DNA of 64,000 bases, from NCBI GenBank assembly GCA_047921215.1, contig JBLRWO010000006.1:62001-126000 (forward strand). The letters are read 5' to 3'. This DNA comes from RECM01 sp047921215 (GTDB lineage: Bacteria > Bacteroidota > Rhodothermia > Balneolales > Cyclonatronaceae). Below are positions 8,231 through 17,028 of this stretch, piece by piece. Both the position numbers and the translations under genes were made by a program. The notes under the pieces were generated by a model that was given only the letters and a program-made list of their open reading frames with translations, was not told the DNA's origin and ran no database searches. Every line of letters starts with the position of its first letter. Position 1 is the stretch's first letter.

Positions 8231-10462
8231 CTATATCTCCGAGCTGAGCTGGTCGATTTTCTCCTGCTTCTCCCTGATTTTTTTCTCGGCTTCGTCAATA
8301 TTGTTCTGGATTTCCTGCCTCAGCTCCAGACCTTTTTTATTCGGTTTTATGTAGGTCATGGTGTCGTTGTAATTGAGGATGGTATTCCTGAGTTCATCAC
8401 ACTCCCGGCGCAGTTTAAATATCTCCTGCTGTACTTTTTTGTCGGCACGGTCATGTGCGGGCGCTCTGCCGCCATGCTTGTATGTGTCGGCCGGGCCCCT
8501 GTTTGAAGATCTGGCCTTGCCGTATACGAGGTCAAGTGCGCTTTTATAGTCGGCCCAGATGCTGTCTTTGAATTTGATGGGCACAAAACCGATACTTTTG
8601 TATTCTTCCTGCAGGGTTTTAACCTGTTCAATGGCCGCAGACGGATCTCCAAGATCGGCAAGTGCTGTGATTTTACCGATGATTTCCCTTTTTTTGTCAA
8701 GATTTTCTTTCTGCTCCACCCGTACATCCTTAAAGAAACTGCGGCGTTTCTTGTAGAAGTCGTCCATGGCCTTCTTGAAACGGTTCCAGACCGGGTTAGT
8801 TTTTTTTCGGGGTACCGGGCCGATTTTTTTCCATTCCGAAAGCAGTTTCACCATTTCGTCGGCTGCGGTCTTGAAATTTTCGGCATCGGCAAGGGCTTCG
8901 GCTTTTTCACACAGGGCAGCCTTCTGCTCGTAATTCTGGTTTTCCTGCTCCCTGATCAAATCAATATTATCAGCTTTCAGCTTGTTGAATTCGTCGGATG
9001 CGGCCTTGAACTCATCCCACAATTTGTCGTTCAGCTCTTTGGGTACCTGGCCGATTTTCTTCCATTCGTTGTGCAGCCGGTTGATGGTACGCACACCCCT
9101 GGCCAGGTCCTTTTCTTCACTCAGGGCAGTGGCTTTTCGGATGAGTCTCTGTTTCGATTTTATATTGGATTGCAGCTCTTTTTTATAGCTTTCATCGTGT
9201 TCGGCCTTGAGGGAAAAATAGGTATCACGAATGCTTTTAAAGCGGTCCCAGACCTCATCTTCTTTCTCTTTGGGCACGTGTTTTATTTTACGCCACTGAC
9301 GGGTCAGTTCGTCGAACTCCTTGTCGAGAACGTCCCAGTTGTCGACTTCCGGGCCGGCCTTTTTGGCAATAAGATCCATTTTATCGAGTATCATCAGCTT
9401 GCCGGTGAGATTTTCCTCCTCTTTTTCCCTCACTTTTACCAGGTAGCCCACACGCTTCTCGTCAAAAAACTCCAGCAGTTTGCCGAATGTCTCATTCTGT
9501 TCTTCAAGGGGTGCGCCGGAGGGCAGCTGCCGGATGTCTTCCCATTTTCGGCGTATTGAGGCCACTTCGCCGGCTGCCTGCCATCGTTTCTGGGCCACAA
9601 TTTTTTGCAGGCGTTCGAGCAATACAACCCTGTAATCAAGGTTTTTCTGGCGTTTCTCCTTAAGATGGTCGTAGTGTTCCGATTTTCTGGTGTTGAACGT
9701 TTCAAGGGCTTTATCCACCCGGCTTCTGAGGGCATCCTTTCGCGATGAATCCAGCTCGGGCCCCTCGTTCCAGCTGTCGTAGATGGAGGCAAACAACTGG
9801 GGAATGTGCGACCAGTCGGTCTGCCGGGCATAATCGTCGGCTTTGGCGATCAGGTCCAGATAGTATTGTTCTTCTTTATCCTCATCCCCGGTATGTTCTG
9901 CAGCTTCTGATCCGGATTCAGTATCGCCGGTTGCCACAGAGCTTTCTTCGGCAGCCGGAACTTCTTCAACGGGCGCGGCATTATCTGTACTGTCGCTATT
10001 GTCGGTACTGTCGGTATCGCCGGTATGTTCAGCATGGGCAGCTTCATCAGTTGCCGCATCAGCGACATCTGTGATGTCTGCGGTATCTTTTGACGTTACG
10101 GATTCACTATCTGCGCCCTCAACTTCAGTAGGGGGGGCTTGCATGTTGCTTCTTGCACGGTCGATCAATTCAGCGATGGCGTTGAAATCGCCGATCACAT
10201 CTGCCTTTGCAAGCTGCTCGGCGAGGCGGTCAAGATCATCACTTGTTAAAGCCTCAGCGATTTCCGATTCTGCCTGCTGCAAAAGGCCGGAAAAGGCATC
10301 CTGATATTCTTTGAGTGTGGGCTTAAAATTGCCGGGATCGACCTCGGCTATTTTCCGTTCAGCCGACAAGCGGTTCTCTTTGCGTATGAGATGCCCCTCT
10401 GAATTAATGTAGCAGTGATCGTCACTGAAGATGATGTCGATTTGCTGATCTTTAGGTTCCAT
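8231..10462 (-). CDS. DUF349 repeat protein
   Basis: A 743-residue cytoplasmic protein. After an N-terminal part with an acidic low-complexity linker at about 120-200 (many Asp, Thr, Ala; DTDSTDNSDSTDN), it carries at least five DUF349 helical repeats with the signature W-(K/R)-x-I-(G/K)-x-(V/L)-P, for example EWKKIGQVPKELND, EWKKIGPVPRKKTN and YKSIGFVPIKFKD. A coiled coil forms the C-terminus (EAEKKIREKQEKIDQL). DUF349 proteins are common in Bacteroidota; no biochemical role is assigned. It is transcribed alone, away from the phosphatase gene. Confidence 0.88.
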   Translation of the reverse strand: MEPKDQQIDIIFSDDHCYINSEGHLIRKENRLSAERKIAEVDPGNFKPTLKEYQDAFSGLLQQAESEIAEALTSDDLDRLAEQLAKADVIGDFNAIAELIDRARSNMQAPPTEVEGADSESVTSKDTADITDVADAATDEAAHAEHTGDTDSTDNSDSTDNAAPVEEVPAAEESSVATGDTESGSEAAEHTGDEDKEEQYYLDLIAKADDYARQTDWSHIPQLFASIYDSWNEGPELDSSRKDALRSRVDKALETFNTRKSEHYDHLKEKRQKNLDYRVVLLERLQKIVAQKRWQAAGEVASIRRKWEDIRQLPSGAPLEEQNETFGKLLEFFDEKRVGYLVKVREKEEENLTGKLMILDKMDLIAKKAGPEVDNWDVLDKEFDELTRQWRKIKHVPKEKEDEVWDRFKSIRDTYFSLKAEHDESYKKELQSNIKSKQRLIRKATALSEEKDLARGVRTINRLHNEWKKIGQVPKELNDKLWDEFKAASDEFNKLKADNIDLIREQENQNYEQKAALCEKAEALADAENFKTAADEMVKLLSEWKKIGPVPRKKTNPVWNRFKKAMDDFYKKRRSFFKDVRVEQKENLDKKREIIGKITALADLGDPSAAIEQVKTLQEEYKSIGFVPIKFKDSIWADYKSALDLVYGKARSSNRGPADTYKHGGRAPAHDRADKKVQQEIFKLRRECDELRNTILNYNDTMTYIKPNKKGLELRQEIQNNIDEAEKKIREKQEKIDQLSSEI

Positions 10463-10767
10463 AATATGGCCTGTTCACTATCCGGTTTAATCCCCGGTTT
10501 TTGAACCGAATTAAACGGGTGCATGCTGTTTTTATTGATAATTTTAAAAATACGTTAAAGGCAGCTTTCTAAAAAAAAAGCTTTAGAGAAGCAGAATATT
10601 ATCATAATATTGATAATGCTTCATTTACGCAATAACAGGATGACATCAGGCCCATTTGTATCCGGTTTTACTCTGAATGTTATCAGTGAAAAAAGGATGC
10701 ATGCAATCCGAAAAACTTGTTTCCCATATAAAATTGAAACAACATACAGCTTACGCGTATAAGCAGA
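10463..10767. other. Divergent promoter region
   Basis: 305 bp between the leftward DUF349 gene and the rightward membrane phosphatase gene. It contains an A9 run at 10572-10580 and AT-rich sequence (10530-10640) that would fit promoters in both directions. No recognisable operator was found. Confidence 0.35.
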
Positions 10768-12601
10768 ATGACAAGAACGGATAATCAGGACACGTTGCTA
10801 TATAAATCCGACCATATCGTTTTTTATACCGGAATACTGGGGTTGATCATTTATCTGATCATGCGTCCGACCATCGATTTGCACTCCGGTGCATCCATCC
10901 AGCAGAGCAGGTACGAAGTTGAACAATGGACACAAGAGCTGTCCGATGAGCTGGGTGTTGATTCAGAATCGGGCCACATGGTTGCGACGAGGGTTCAGGA
11001 CGCCGGTCTTTTCAAGACATTGCGTGATTCAGTTTTTTCAGGCAGTGGTTTAACCCCTTCAATGGCAAACCGGGCCACCTATCCACTTTCTGGATGGCAT
11101 GTTTTCCTGAGCCGTACAACAGATACACCCGGCATGTATCCTTCGGAGCATCATTTTTTTGAAAGCCTTGGGATGATGTTTTTTTCCGTTGATGACCACA
11201 AAAGGGTGCGGTACGCATCTGTACATCCGTCGGCCGGAACACAGGAGATGCGCAACGATGATCCGTATGGACTGGCATCACACATTCTGTTCAACCTCTT
11301 TGGTTATGAAAACAGGTTTTACCGTCTGCTTCCTGGTGAAACGGCCGGTATGCAGGGTGGCGGGGATACCCGCCTGGTATTTGAAAAAATTGCGCGGGCC
11401 ATGCCGGGACCCGTTATGCTCGAAATTTCGATGAGCGGTGTTCAGAATAATAATGAACTGCTGTTCCGTTTCCTCGAGTTTCGAACCAGGTACTATGATT
11501 CCGAAACCTTTGCCCTGCCTGGCAGCAATCAGAAGTTTGAAGTTTTCAATCCGGTTGTAGTGAGGTATGCTGCCAACCTGCTGGTAATTTTTGTGATCCT
11601 GTTCATTGGTATTCGCCAGATATTCAGGGGCCGGGTTGAGTGGAAACGGGGGCTCACTCTGGCCCCTGCAGCTGATGATCATGTTGCCGCCTTACCTTGA
11701 TTCGGGCAGTTCCGATATCTTTACACAGGGAATTGGGCTCATTCTTTTGTTTGTACTTCCCTTGTCGCACGGTTTGCTGACCTATCTCTACGGAACCAGT
11801 TTGCCAGATGAAAGCGAATACATTCCGGAATATGAGCAGAAACTGGCCCGTCAAAAGCGGTTTGAACGGGAATTTGAGATTGCAAAATCGAGCCAGCACG
11901 CCCTGATGCCCAAAAATGCACCGGATCTGGCCGGTATTGATGTGCAGGGCTTCTTCATACCCTCATTTGAGGTGGGCGGGGATTTTTATGATTACATGGT
12001 ACAGGTCGATGATCAGAACCGTCCCGGGGCGTTATCTGTTGCGGTTGCCGATGTTTCGGGAAAGTCGATAAAGGCGGCATTCAGTGCCATCTTTACAAGT
12101 GGGCTGTTGCTGTCGCGGATGAGAAATGACCCGCCGGAACAGGTGTTGAGGCAGGCAAATCCGCTGCTGTACCAAAAAACGGATTCGCAGACTTTTATTA
12201 CCTGCCAGGTCTGTACCTACGATTTGTCTACCCGCCTGTTGCGTGTTGCAAATGCCGGACACTGTCCTCCGGTTATTAAAAGAGGTGAATTGATCTTCGA
12301 GATGGACCTTCCCCATCCGAAACTGCCACTTGGTATAAGGCCGGATGTGCCCTATACAGCTGCCGAATACACCCTTGAATCGGGAGATCTTTTGCTTCTC
12401 TATTCCGATGGTTTACCCGAAGCCCGGAACCGAAATGGCGGGCGTCTCGAGTTCGGTGGGGTTCGGAGTATGCTCTCCGAACTGGACACCGGCAAAATGA
12501 CTGCAGCACAGATCTGCGACCATATTCGTAAAAAAATCCTTACCTACAGCGATTATGAACTGGGAGACGATACCACGGTGGTTTGTATCAAGGTACAATG
12601 A
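10768..12601 (+). pseudogene. Membrane-anchored SpoIIE/PP2C phosphatase, split by a probable frameshift
   Basis: Two overlapping open frames make one protein. The first (10768-11700, 310 residues) has a TM segment near residues 18-34, an extracytoplasmic domain and a second TM near 275-295, then loses homology-like character. The second frame (to 12601) supplies another TM (FTQGIGLILLFVLPLSHGLLTYLYG) and a SpoIIE-type phosphatase: EVGGDFYDYM, VADVSGKSIKAA, ANAGHCPPV, LYSDGLPEARN and DDTTVVCIKV. Removing one G from the G5 run at 11648-11652 joins them as WKRG-SLWPLQLMIMLPPY. The signal is then a sensor phosphatase of about 610 residues. It is either a real mutation, a phase-variable tract or a sequencing error. 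Confidence 0.75.
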
Positions 12602-12770
12602 AAATGAAACTATTAGTTTCAGCTTTGTTTTTATTTGGCGATTTTATTCATGAAGCGATTGTAATTTTTGTAAATAAGACCATTTTTTTTGCAACAAAAG
12701 TAATGCGCGAGTGTTTATATTAAAATGTTTTAATAAATTTTCTTCTACAAACCCCTCATAATTCAAGATT

Positions 12771-13511
12771 ATGTCGCTGAAAGCAATTGCCGTATTCTGT
12801 CTGTTACCGGTTGTTATTGTAATGCTTACCTCCTGCGGTCCAACGGAAAGTGAACGCCATAAAAGCGAGATTGCCAGGCAGGACTCCCTGGCCAGAATCC
12901 GGGCCGACAGCATAGCGATGGCATTCAATCAAAATATTGACCAGGCCCAGGATATCCGGTCTTTGATGGACAATACCCGCCGCCCGGCGGATGAAGCACC
13001 AGCAAATGCGGGATCCGAACCTGAGGAAACTGTGCCGGCATCCGGCCAACCGGAAAAAACGGAACAACCCGCAGCATCAGCCACAGAGATCAGGCAATCT
13101 GATCCTGAACCTGCACCACAGGCTGCAGCTGGCCCGGAACGATCTGCAACTGAAACCCGTGAAACGGCGCAAACAGCACCATCTTCACAAACCCGCACCA
13201 CCGGTACTGCTGCAGCAGCAATTAGTGTGGCCGATGAGCTTGCTCCGAGTGTTGCCGGAGGCAGGTATACGGTTCAGCTTGGAACGTGGCGCAACGAAGA
13301 TCTGGCCAAAGCGGAGATTGAACAGCTGCGTGAATGGGGATTTTCGAATACGAGGCTGATCCGCATGGAGGTAAATCAGCAGGATGGTCTTTTCTATGTG
13401 ATCCGGATGGGCCGCTATGATGGCTTCGCGACAGCACGGCAACAGGCAAACTATTTGAACATGGAATTCGGGAAAAATGCGGTTGTGATTGATCTCAATC
13501 CATCGATGTAA
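12771..13511 (+). CDS. SPOR-domain lipoprotein
   Basis: A 246-residue exported lipoprotein with lipobox VMLTSCG near residue 22. The middle (about 65-150) is a Pro/Ala/Glu/Gln-rich disordered linker. The last 80 residues are a SPOR peptidoglycan-binding domain (RYTVQLGTWRNEDLAKAEIE ... FYVIRMGRYDGFATARQQAN), which binds glycan strands stripped of stem peptides at division septa. It is flanked upstream by a 169-bp AT-rich gap and downstream by a strong terminator, so it is its own transcription unit. It may serve in division or cell-wall remodelling, inferred from the domain. Confidence 0.85.
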   Translation: MSLKAIAVFCLLPVVIVMLTSCGPTESERHKSEIARQDSLARIRADSIAMAFNQNIDQAQDIRSLMDNTRRPADEAPANAGSEPEETVPASGQPEKTEQPAASATEIRQSDPEPAPQAAAGPERSATETRETAQTAPSSQTRTTGTAAAAISVADELAPSVAGGRYTVQLGTWRNEDLAKAEIEQLREWGFSNTRLIRMEVNQQDGLFYVIRMGRYDGFATARQQANYLNMEFGKNAVVIDLNPSM

Positions 13512-13537
13512 TCCCACCTGTTTAGTTATGGTTTTAA

Positions 13538-13575
13538 AAAAGCCCCGTTTCACCGGATTGTGAAACGGGGCTTTT
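13538..13575. terminator. Bidirectional intrinsic terminator
   Basis: Perfect 16-bp inverted repeat: AAAAGCCCCGTTTCAC (13538-13553), loop CGGATT, then its complement (13560-13575). A-tracts upstream and T-tracts downstream of the GC-rich stem serve both strands, ending the SPOR gene (+) and the BlaR1-like gene (-). Confidence 0.93.
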
Positions 13576-13668
13576 CTGTAAATTATTCCGGCTCTGCTGA
13601 AGCCTAATGTTGCTTTTCATCCAGGCAGCATATTGCCTGAGGTGATATCGAAATCACTGGCAGCATCC

Positions 13669-15315
13669 TCACCGGGAATTGCCAGCTTCGTCTGCTGCCG
13701 GTTCCTGAAGCCTGAATACGACCGGCTGGGTCATCCTGACCTTAACTGGCTGGCCTCTCTGTATGCCGGGATTAAATTTCATCTGGGAGATAGCCTCTAT
13801 AGCGGCCTCATCTGCCCCGCCGCCGATGCCACGAAGTACCTTTGGATCGACAACACTGCCATCTTCATCCACAATGAACTGGATGACAACGCGCCCCTCG
13901 ATACCGGCCCTCCGGGCCATTTCAGGGTAACGCAACGCTTCGTAAAATGCCATTTGTCCACCGATCATCTCGGGCATCTGTTCAACCATTGCAAATACAT
14001 CGGGGTCATCGCCGGGGGCGCTGCCCGTTGTGTTCATTGCCGCCATCATATCGACAGGCAGGGCATTTCGATCGTGCAGCTCTGAAGTTATGGCAGTCAA
14101 TCTGGCTGCCACTGTGGTAATTTCGGGACTCATCGCTATGGCATCAGCCGCACTCAGATTTGTACCCGTTGTGTTCTCACGGATGTGCACAGCCAGCGTG
14201 TTTCTGAGTTGCCTGTGTTCTTCAAGCAGATCGTCGGTGGAAACCGAATCGAAATCCTGTGAAGAGACTGATCCGGAGGGCTCATCACTCAGTCCCTGAA
14301 TGTTGTCGGAACATGCCATAAACAGGCTGGTTCCGGCAAGCAGGGCGATTCCGAGCAGAAGCCCGGCATAACGTCTGCCGGTTATGGTTGTTTTTCGGTG
14401 CTGATTCATTACACGTATCCTTTCCTTGATGTTGGATGGTTTCGCCATTCCGGCGGTGAGGTCAAGGCCGCGCTCGGGCTGCAGGTATTTTACGAGTGCA
14501 AGCGCGTAACCTCTGGTTGTGAGTCGGGTATTTTCTGTGAGTACCTGTGCATCGCAACAGATTTCACGGTAGTGTTCCAGTTTTCGTGCCATTACATGCA
14601 CCAGCGGGTGGAATGCGAACAGCGACCGGATAACCTGTTCTGACCATAGCCATAAATAATCGCCCCGTCGGATGTGAATTAACTCGTGTGTCAATATGAG
14701 TTCAAGATCGCTGTGATCGGTTGCCGGGGGCAGTACGATTACGGGGTTAACCCAGCCAAAAGTAACCGGAACATGAATGCGGTCTGATTCACACAGGCTG
14801 ACCCGCCTGCCGGGCTTTAGCCGGTCGGCCAGATCATAAAACAGTTCAAGATCTTCGGTTTCGGTTACAGGTTGCAGCGAATTCCTGATCCTCCGCAAAT
14901 GAGTATATCCGGTTACAAGGCGTATGAGGGTGATAATAGCGAGGGCAATGACTAAGGCTGTGGCAATACCTGTGTAGAAAGCGGGATTATTTATTGCGGC
15001 ACCGGTGGCCGGGTCATGCATGGGAACCATCCAGGACAGGGCATCCAGGCTGATGCCGAACGCAATTCCGGACTCAGGCTCTGAGCTGAAAATCCAGTTT
15101 GCCGGGTTCATGCTCAGGGCAGCCAGCAGTCCGGCAGGCAGCGACCACAGGAGTGCTTCATAAGTGAAAAAGCGTGTAAACGCGTGGCCGCGACGGCTTA
15201 TCGTGAATATCGCAACAACAAGCGTGGCGATGACGGTCCAGATCAGTACAGGAAGCCAGAAATGGGCGGTTGCAGCCTCTCCCAGGCGGATGAGTAAATC
15301 GATGGTATTTTCCAT
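13669..15315 (-). CDS. BlaR1/MecR1-like M56 metallopeptidase with TonB C-terminal domain
   Basis: A 548-residue membrane protein. Four N-terminal TM segments (about 20-42, 52-70, 115-133 and the region near 90) carry a cytoplasmic zinc-protease loop with HELIH (H210, E211, H214). A further TM lies near 315-335. Residues 440-548 form an energy-transducer-like TonB_C domain (YPEMARRAGIEGRVVIQFIV ... EAAIEAISQMKFNPG). This M56-TonB fusion is common in Bacteroidota. It is paired with the BlaI-type repressor gene 7 bp upstream; signal-activated cleavage of the repressor is the known family mechanism. The inducing signal is not visible, and no beta-lactamase lies nearby. Confidence 0.9.
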   Translation of the reverse strand: MENTIDLLIRLGEAATAHFWLPVLIWTVIATLVVAIFTISRRGHAFTRFFTYEALLWSLPAGLLAALSMNPANWIFSSEPESGIAFGISLDALSWMVPMHDPATGAAINNPAFYTGIATALVIALAIITLIRLVTGYTHLRRIRNSLQPVTETEDLELFYDLADRLKPGRRVSLCESDRIHVPVTFGWVNPVIVLPPATDHSDLELILTHELIHIRRGDYLWLWSEQVIRSLFAFHPLVHVMARKLEHYREICCDAQVLTENTRLTTRGYALALVKYLQPERGLDLTAGMAKPSNIKERIRVMNQHRKTTITGRRYAGLLLGIALLAGTSLFMACSDNIQGLSDEPSGSVSSQDFDSVSTDDLLEEHRQLRNTLAVHIRENTTGTNLSAADAIAMSPEITTVAARLTAITSELHDRNALPVDMMAAMNTTGSAPGDDPDVFAMVEQMPEMIGGQMAFYEALRYPEMARRAGIEGRVVIQFIVDEDGSVVDPKVLRGIGGGADEAAIEAISQMKFNPGIQRGQPVKVRMTQPVVFRLQEPAADEAGNSR

Positions 15316-15322
15316 GTGCCAG

Positions 15323-15703
15323 TTACTCCTGCTTCATGTTTTGGATGAGTTCAATAAGCTCGCTTCGTTCATTATCGGTGATTTGTTCGCTGCTCACGAG
15401 CGTCTGAATCAGTGCGGCGGGCGAGCCGTCAAAAACCTTTTTTATAAGGTTGCCGATGAGATTCTGCTTTACCCTGTCGGGTGGTATGGCGGCGGAGTAA
15501 ACGTAGGCCATGCCTTTTTTTTCAAAGCGGAGGAATCCCTTTTCGGCAAGATTTTTCATGACCGTCATCACAGTTGTGTAAGCCACCTTGCGCGTGAGCA
15601 GGATCTGTTCATGCACATCCGAAACAGATGCCTTGTCCATTTCCCAGACGTGATGAAGAATTTCCATCTCGGTTTCCCCGAGGGGTGTGAGCGATTTTTT
15701 CAT
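15323..15703 (-). CDS. BlaI/MecI/CopY-family repressor
   Basis: A 126-residue winged-helix repressor: LTPLGETEMEILHHVWEMDK, a recognition helix region RKVAYTTVMTVMKNLAEKGF and the C-terminal dimerisation and cleavage region. First gene of a two-gene operon with the M56 peptidase 7 bp downstream. A palindrome of the type bound by BlaI lies 49 bp upstream and overlaps the promoter region, indicating autoregulation. It could instead respond to cell-wall stress or copper; the family covers both. Confidence 0.92.
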   Translation of the reverse strand: MKKSLTPLGETEMEILHHVWEMDKASVSDVHEQILLTRKVAYTTVMTVMKNLAEKGFLRFEKKGMAYVYSAAIPPDRVKQNLIGNLIKKVFDGSPAALIQTLVSSEQITDNERSELIELIQNMKQE

Positions 15704-15751
15704 GATTAATTTGCTGATTATAGTACATATTCCAGTCTACTTCTATTATAA

Positions 15752-15767
15752 TACTATATAAGTAGTA
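15752..15767. promoter_or_regulatory. Probable BlaI-type operator
   Basis: TACTATATAAGTAGTA is a near-palindrome with arms TACTA and TAGTA around a TA centre (TACTAnnTAnnTAGTA), the form reported for BlaI/MecI operators. On the minus strand a TATAAT lies at 15745-15750, so a bound repressor would cover the promoter of the repressor-peptidase operon. Confidence 0.75.
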
Positions 15768-16244
15768 GCAATGCAAAAATTAATTCAGCAGATGATCCTG
15801 TTGAGCTGATATCCCTGCAAAATTTGCGCCCGTTATGCCGGGTGGGGTGTCTGGCATGAATCAGGTATAAGCGGGGTATTACTGATTTGCTAACCATAAT
15901 AAATATAGTATAATCGAACCGGCACATGGTTAATCGGTACGAATGTGGTACCCGGGGTAAAAAATTTTGATTTAAAGTTATATAATTGCTATTCTCTTCT
16001 GCGCTCAAGTAGCGTCTCTCTTGATGAATAGTTAAGGGCATCGCATCTGAACAATGTGGTGCCCTATTTTTTTGGCTGAAACTATTCATTCCGGAACACG
16101 TACGAGGTGGTCTGATTGTAGAACTGGTAAATTAACTCAATGAATCTGTTATCAGCTAATGTGTTCGGACAGCCCTTGCAACTCATGGCCGCATATCTAT
16201 ATTATGCGGTAACAATCACCGTATTTATAAAGTAATCACTGAAA
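15768..16244. other. Long intergenic region without a supported gene
   Basis: Roughly 480 bp between the repressor operator and the STAS gene. A 111-codon frame on the minus strand (15754-16089) has no family resemblance and overlaps the operator, so it is not called. The region should contain the promoter of the rightward partner-switching operon; no consensus could be fixed. Confidence 0.35.
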
Positions 16245-16598
16245 ATGAGTAGCTTCAACATCGACCGGCGCAATATTGATGACCTGGAAGTGATCGAGCT
16301 GAACGGCGAACTCGATGCACATACAGCACCGCAACTTGAACAGTCCATCAGAGAGCTTATCGACAGGCAGCGATTCAAGATAATCGTTAACTGTACACGC
16401 CTTGAATACATCTCCAGTGCAGGTCTGGGTGTTTTTATGGCCTATATTGAAGATGTGAGAACCCTCGGGGGCGACATCAAGCTAACCAACCTGAAGCCCA
16501 AAGTGTACAATGTTTTCGACCTTCTTGGATTTCCTACCCTGTATGATATCCTTGAGAGGGAGGAGGAAGCCGTCGCCAGATTTTTACAAAGTAACTGA
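16245..16598 (+). CDS. STAS-domain anti-sigma-factor antagonist (RsbV/SpoIIAA-like)
   Basis: A 117-residue single STAS domain: VIELNGELDAHTAPQLEQSI, then IIVNCTRLEYISSAGLGVFM, where Ser57/Ser58 are the phospho-acceptor region. In partner switching, the unphosphorylated form binds the kinase RsbW and frees its target. The kinase and an RsbU-like phosphatase follow in the same direction with almost no gaps, making a three-gene switch. No sigma factor gene is adjacent, so the output may be another protein. Confidence 0.92.
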   Translation: MSSFNIDRRNIDDLEVIELNGELDAHTAPQLEQSIRELIDRQRFKIIVNCTRLEYISSAGLGVFMAYIEDVRTLGGDIKLTNLKPKVYNVFDLLGFPTLYDILEREEEAVARFLQSN

Positions 16599-16608
16599 GA
16601 AAAAACCG

Positions 16609-17028
16609 GTGCCATCACACAAAATCAATAAAATTATCGTTCGGGCTTCTACAGAATTTCTGGGAGAGGTGAGGGATTTTGTGGCTCATCACGCCGGTTT
16701 GTCGGGCTTTGATGCCGATGAGGTTGAAGATATCAGGCTGGCAGTCGATGAGGCGATGACCAATGTAATCAAACATGCCTACCAGCACGATTCCAGCAAG
16801 CTGATTACGGTTCATCAGGGTGTGGAGAACAACGAATTCTGGGTCCGGATTACCGATTCAGGCCGGAGTTTTAATCTGGAAGGTTACAAGGAGCCCGATA
16901 TCGAGGAGCGCATCCGGCTCAGGAAGAAGGGAGGGGTCGGGGTTTACCTGATCAGAAGATTGATGGATAATGTTGAGTATAAAAAGGTAAATTCCCGTAA
17001 CGAAATTAAGATGACCAAAAAGTTGTAG
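16609..17028 (+). CDS. Serine protein kinase/anti-sigma factor (RsbW/SpoIIAB-like)
   Basis: A GHKL ATPase-fold protein with the N-box VDEAMTNVIKHAY and the G-boxes ITDSGRSF and KGGVGVYLIRRLMDNVEY. The frame is open from 16510, inside the STAS gene, but the family starts close to KINKIIVRA. The GTG at 16609, just after the STAS stop, gives 139 residues, the usual size, and is preferred. The stop is directly followed by the ATG of the phosphatase gene (TAGATG), which indicates tight coupling. It should phosphorylate the STAS protein and hold an unknown target. Confidence 0.88.
   Translation: MPSHKINKIIVRASTEFLGEVRDFVAHHAGLSGFDADEVEDIRLAVDEAMTNVIKHAYQHDSSKLITVHQGVENNEFWVRITDSGRSFNLEGYKEPDIEERIRLRKKGGVGVYLIRRLMDNVEYKKVNSRNEIKMTKKL

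Noticed and set aside
15754..16089. 111-codon minus-strand frame between blaI and the STAS gene
   Set aside because: Overlaps the operator region, has no hydrophobic or domain pattern and no family resemblance.
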